Below are positions 4,753 through 5,362 of a DNA stretch of 5,362 nt, one piece after another. The position numbers and the translations under genes are program-made. Source of the DNA: an uncultured Chloroflexaceae bacterium (GTDB lineage: Bacteria; Chloroflexota; Chloroflexia; Chloroflexales; Chloroflexaceae); NCBI GenBank assembly GCA_937141995.1, contig CAKZQX010000462.1, positions 1-5,362 on the forward strand. The letters run 5' to 3'. The notes under the pieces are model-generated. The model saw only the letters and a program-made list of their open reading frames with translations. It had not been told where the DNA came from and did not search any database. How positions within the stretch are numbered: position 1 is the first letter of the stretch; each line of letters starts with the position of its first letter.

Positions 4753-5073
4753 ATGAGAGGAAGAAAACGACAAGATGAATGGGAAGATGATTGGGATGAC
4801 GAGTGGGCGGATGATTGGGAAGAAAATGCTGCGCCCAAGTCACCTATCCAACGATTTACGGACTGGACTGGTTTGTCCGGTCTGTTTGCCAAAAAGCGGT
4901 CGGTGGAAGATGATGACGAGTTTGATCCGGATGATGATCCGGACGAAAGATCAAACTCGCGTGTTCAGGGTTTTGGCGACTGGGGCCGTCTCTACTGGCA
5001 ACGTATGCTGGCAATTGTCTTTTTTGCAATTGGCCTGATTCTTATACTCCGGCTGGCAGTGCTCAGCATTTAA
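4753..5073 (+). CDS. Acidic tryptophan-repeat protein with C-terminal membrane anchor
   Basis: A 106-residue protein, starting at ATG 4753 with AGGAG (4741-4745) seven bases ahead. It opens with a basic patch RGRKR (2-6), followed by an acidic stretch with Trp at exactly every fourth position (Trp10, 14, 18, 22; units such as EDDW, DDEW, ADDW), mirrored by a 12-bp DNA period. A middle part (31-49) contains FTDWTGLSGLFAKKR. A second acidic run follows at 51-66 (EDDDEFDPDDDPDER). After GFGDWGRLYWQR comes one hydrophobic segment (about 85-105) that ends the protein, so it resembles a tail-anchored protein with its acidic domain in the cytoplasm. No family is recognised. The acidic Trp motifs could bind a basic protein partner or metal ions; this is inference. 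A terminator follows directly. Confidence 0.82.
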   Translation: MRGRKRQDEWEDDWDDEWADDWEENAAPKSPIQRFTDWTGLSGLFAKKRSVEDDDEFDPDDDPDERSNSRVQGFGDWGRLYWQRMLAIVFFAIGLILILRLAVLSI

Positions 5074-5105
5074 GATACAACCCGGTCTGATCGCCTGCCA
5101 CCAGT

Positions 5106-5139
5106 GCCCCGGTATGATTTCCGGGGCGTTTTGCTGTTT
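5106..5139 (+). terminator. Intrinsic terminator after the acidic membrane protein gene
   Basis: GCCCCGG (5106-5112) and CCGGGGC (5121-5127) form a perfect 7-bp GC stem around an eight-base loop, followed by GTTTTGCTGTTT. It begins 33 bases after the stop codon at 5073. The GC stem with a T-rich tail is the classical rho-independent form and the clearest terminator in the window. Confidence 0.85.
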
Positions 5140-5189
5140 GTGGTTAGCATGATCCTTCTTTTGCACGAAAATTGGCTGCCGGAGGCGAC

Positions 5190-5330
5190 ATGTTTTTTCG
5201 GATCAGGGACCACGTAGTGCGTGTGCATGTCCGCACTGGCCGTTTCGCGCTATTCGCTCATTTCGCGGCTTTCGTGGTCCAGACCTCACCGCATAACTCG
5301 TGTTCTTTAAGAGACTGTCTGAAAAGATGA
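5190..5330 (+). CDS. Possible 46-residue ORF overlapping a repeat element
   Basis: ATG 5190 has a strong ribosome binding site (GGAGG at 5181-5185, four bases ahead), and the frame runs to TGA 5328-5330. The product would be basic and hydrophobic (MFFRIRDHVV..., ending RDCLKR) and would contain the tripeptides FAL, FAH, FAA and FVV, which are simply the translation of a 9-bp DNA repeat. The larger inverted repeat 5207-5280 lies inside it. This suggests a non-coding repeat that happens to be open in one frame. No family is recognised. Confidence 0.2.
   Translation: MFFRIRDHVVRVHVRTGRFALFAHFAAFVVQTSPHNSCSLRDCLKR
5207..5280. repeat. Inverted-repeat element with internal 9-bp tandem units
   Basis: GGACCACG (5207-5214) and CGTGGTCC (5273-5280) are perfect 8-bp arms 58 bases apart. 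Inside, AGTGCG (5216-5221) pairs with CGCACT (5232-5237). From 5244 four units begin with TTCG at exact 9-base steps (5244, 5253, 5262, 5271): TTCGCGCTA, then TTCGCTCAT, then TTCGCGGCT, then TTCGTGGTC. This resembles dispersed intergenic TTCG-type repeats seen in various environmental bacteria; the resemblance is from memory and other copies in this genome are not visible. Confidence 0.5.
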
Positions 5331-5362
5331 TGCGCGTCGGTCCCACGGCATGCGGGGTGCCC
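5311..5362. mobile_element. Possible terminal sequence of an insertion element
   Basis: GAGACTGTCTGAAAAG (5311-5326) resembles terminal inverted repeats of several IS families, whose ends often read like GAG-C-TGTC-TGAAAAG. Only 52 bases follow before the window ends, so neither a transposase, the opposite end nor a target duplication can be seen. This is a pattern memory, not a demonstrated element. Confidence 0.2.

Noticed and set aside
1..5362. tRNA, rRNA, CRISPR array or toxin-antitoxin pair
   Set aside because: No cloverleaf-like segment with a T-loop motif, no regularly spaced direct repeats of CRISPR length, and no recognisable toxin or antitoxin fold in any small frame.

Overview
This window most likely comes from a chromosome of the Chloroflexia, with a filamentous anoxygenic phototroph such as Chloroflexus as the best guess. 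That rests on moderately high GC in the genes, AT-richer gene-sparse gaps, and the general look of the GT-B glycosyltransferase, the stand-alone MshEN-type protein and several small membrane proteins. It is an impression; no marker gene is present to prove the taxonomy.

Layout. The left edge (1-368, + strand) holds the end of an upstream reading frame overlapped ATGA-style by a small coiled-coil protein with a C-terminal J-domain-like HPD motif. A 483-base gap (369-851) contains hairpins, a dyad over a possible -10 box, a good extended -10 promoter and a perfect 16-bp palindrome. It leads into a 181-residue protein (852-1397, +) built almost entirely of four 24-residue MshEN motifs, the cyclic-di-GMP-binding fold usually found at the front of type II secretion or type IV pilus ATPases; no ATPase is attached here.

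The centre (1471-3733) is on the - strand: a GT4-like glycosyltransferase (2480-3733), a two-helix membrane protein (2069-2335) and a hotdog-fold thioesterase-like protein (1471-1923). They point the same way but are separated by about 145 bases each, with structured DNA in both gaps and a promoter candidate directly before the thioesterase. They look like separate transcription units more than a tight operon.

The right part (+ strand) has a 587-base gene-free stretch (3734-4320). It carries the glycosyltransferase promoter and a consensus extended -10 promoter bracketed by two AT-rich dyads. Two small membrane proteins follow: a 59-residue two-helix protein (4321-4500) and a 106-residue tail-anchored-like protein with an acidic tryptophan tetrapeptide repeat (4753-5073), closed by a clear intrinsic terminator. 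The last 230 bases hold a 9-bp-period repeat inside a larger inverted repeat, and possibly the edge of an insertion sequence.

No established multi-gene system (CRISPR, toxin-antitoxin, secretion cluster, defence island) is visible. The most interesting items are the stand-alone double MshEN protein with its palindrome-bearing leader, and the dyad-flanked promoter before the small membrane genes. All functional statements come from motif recognition by eye.
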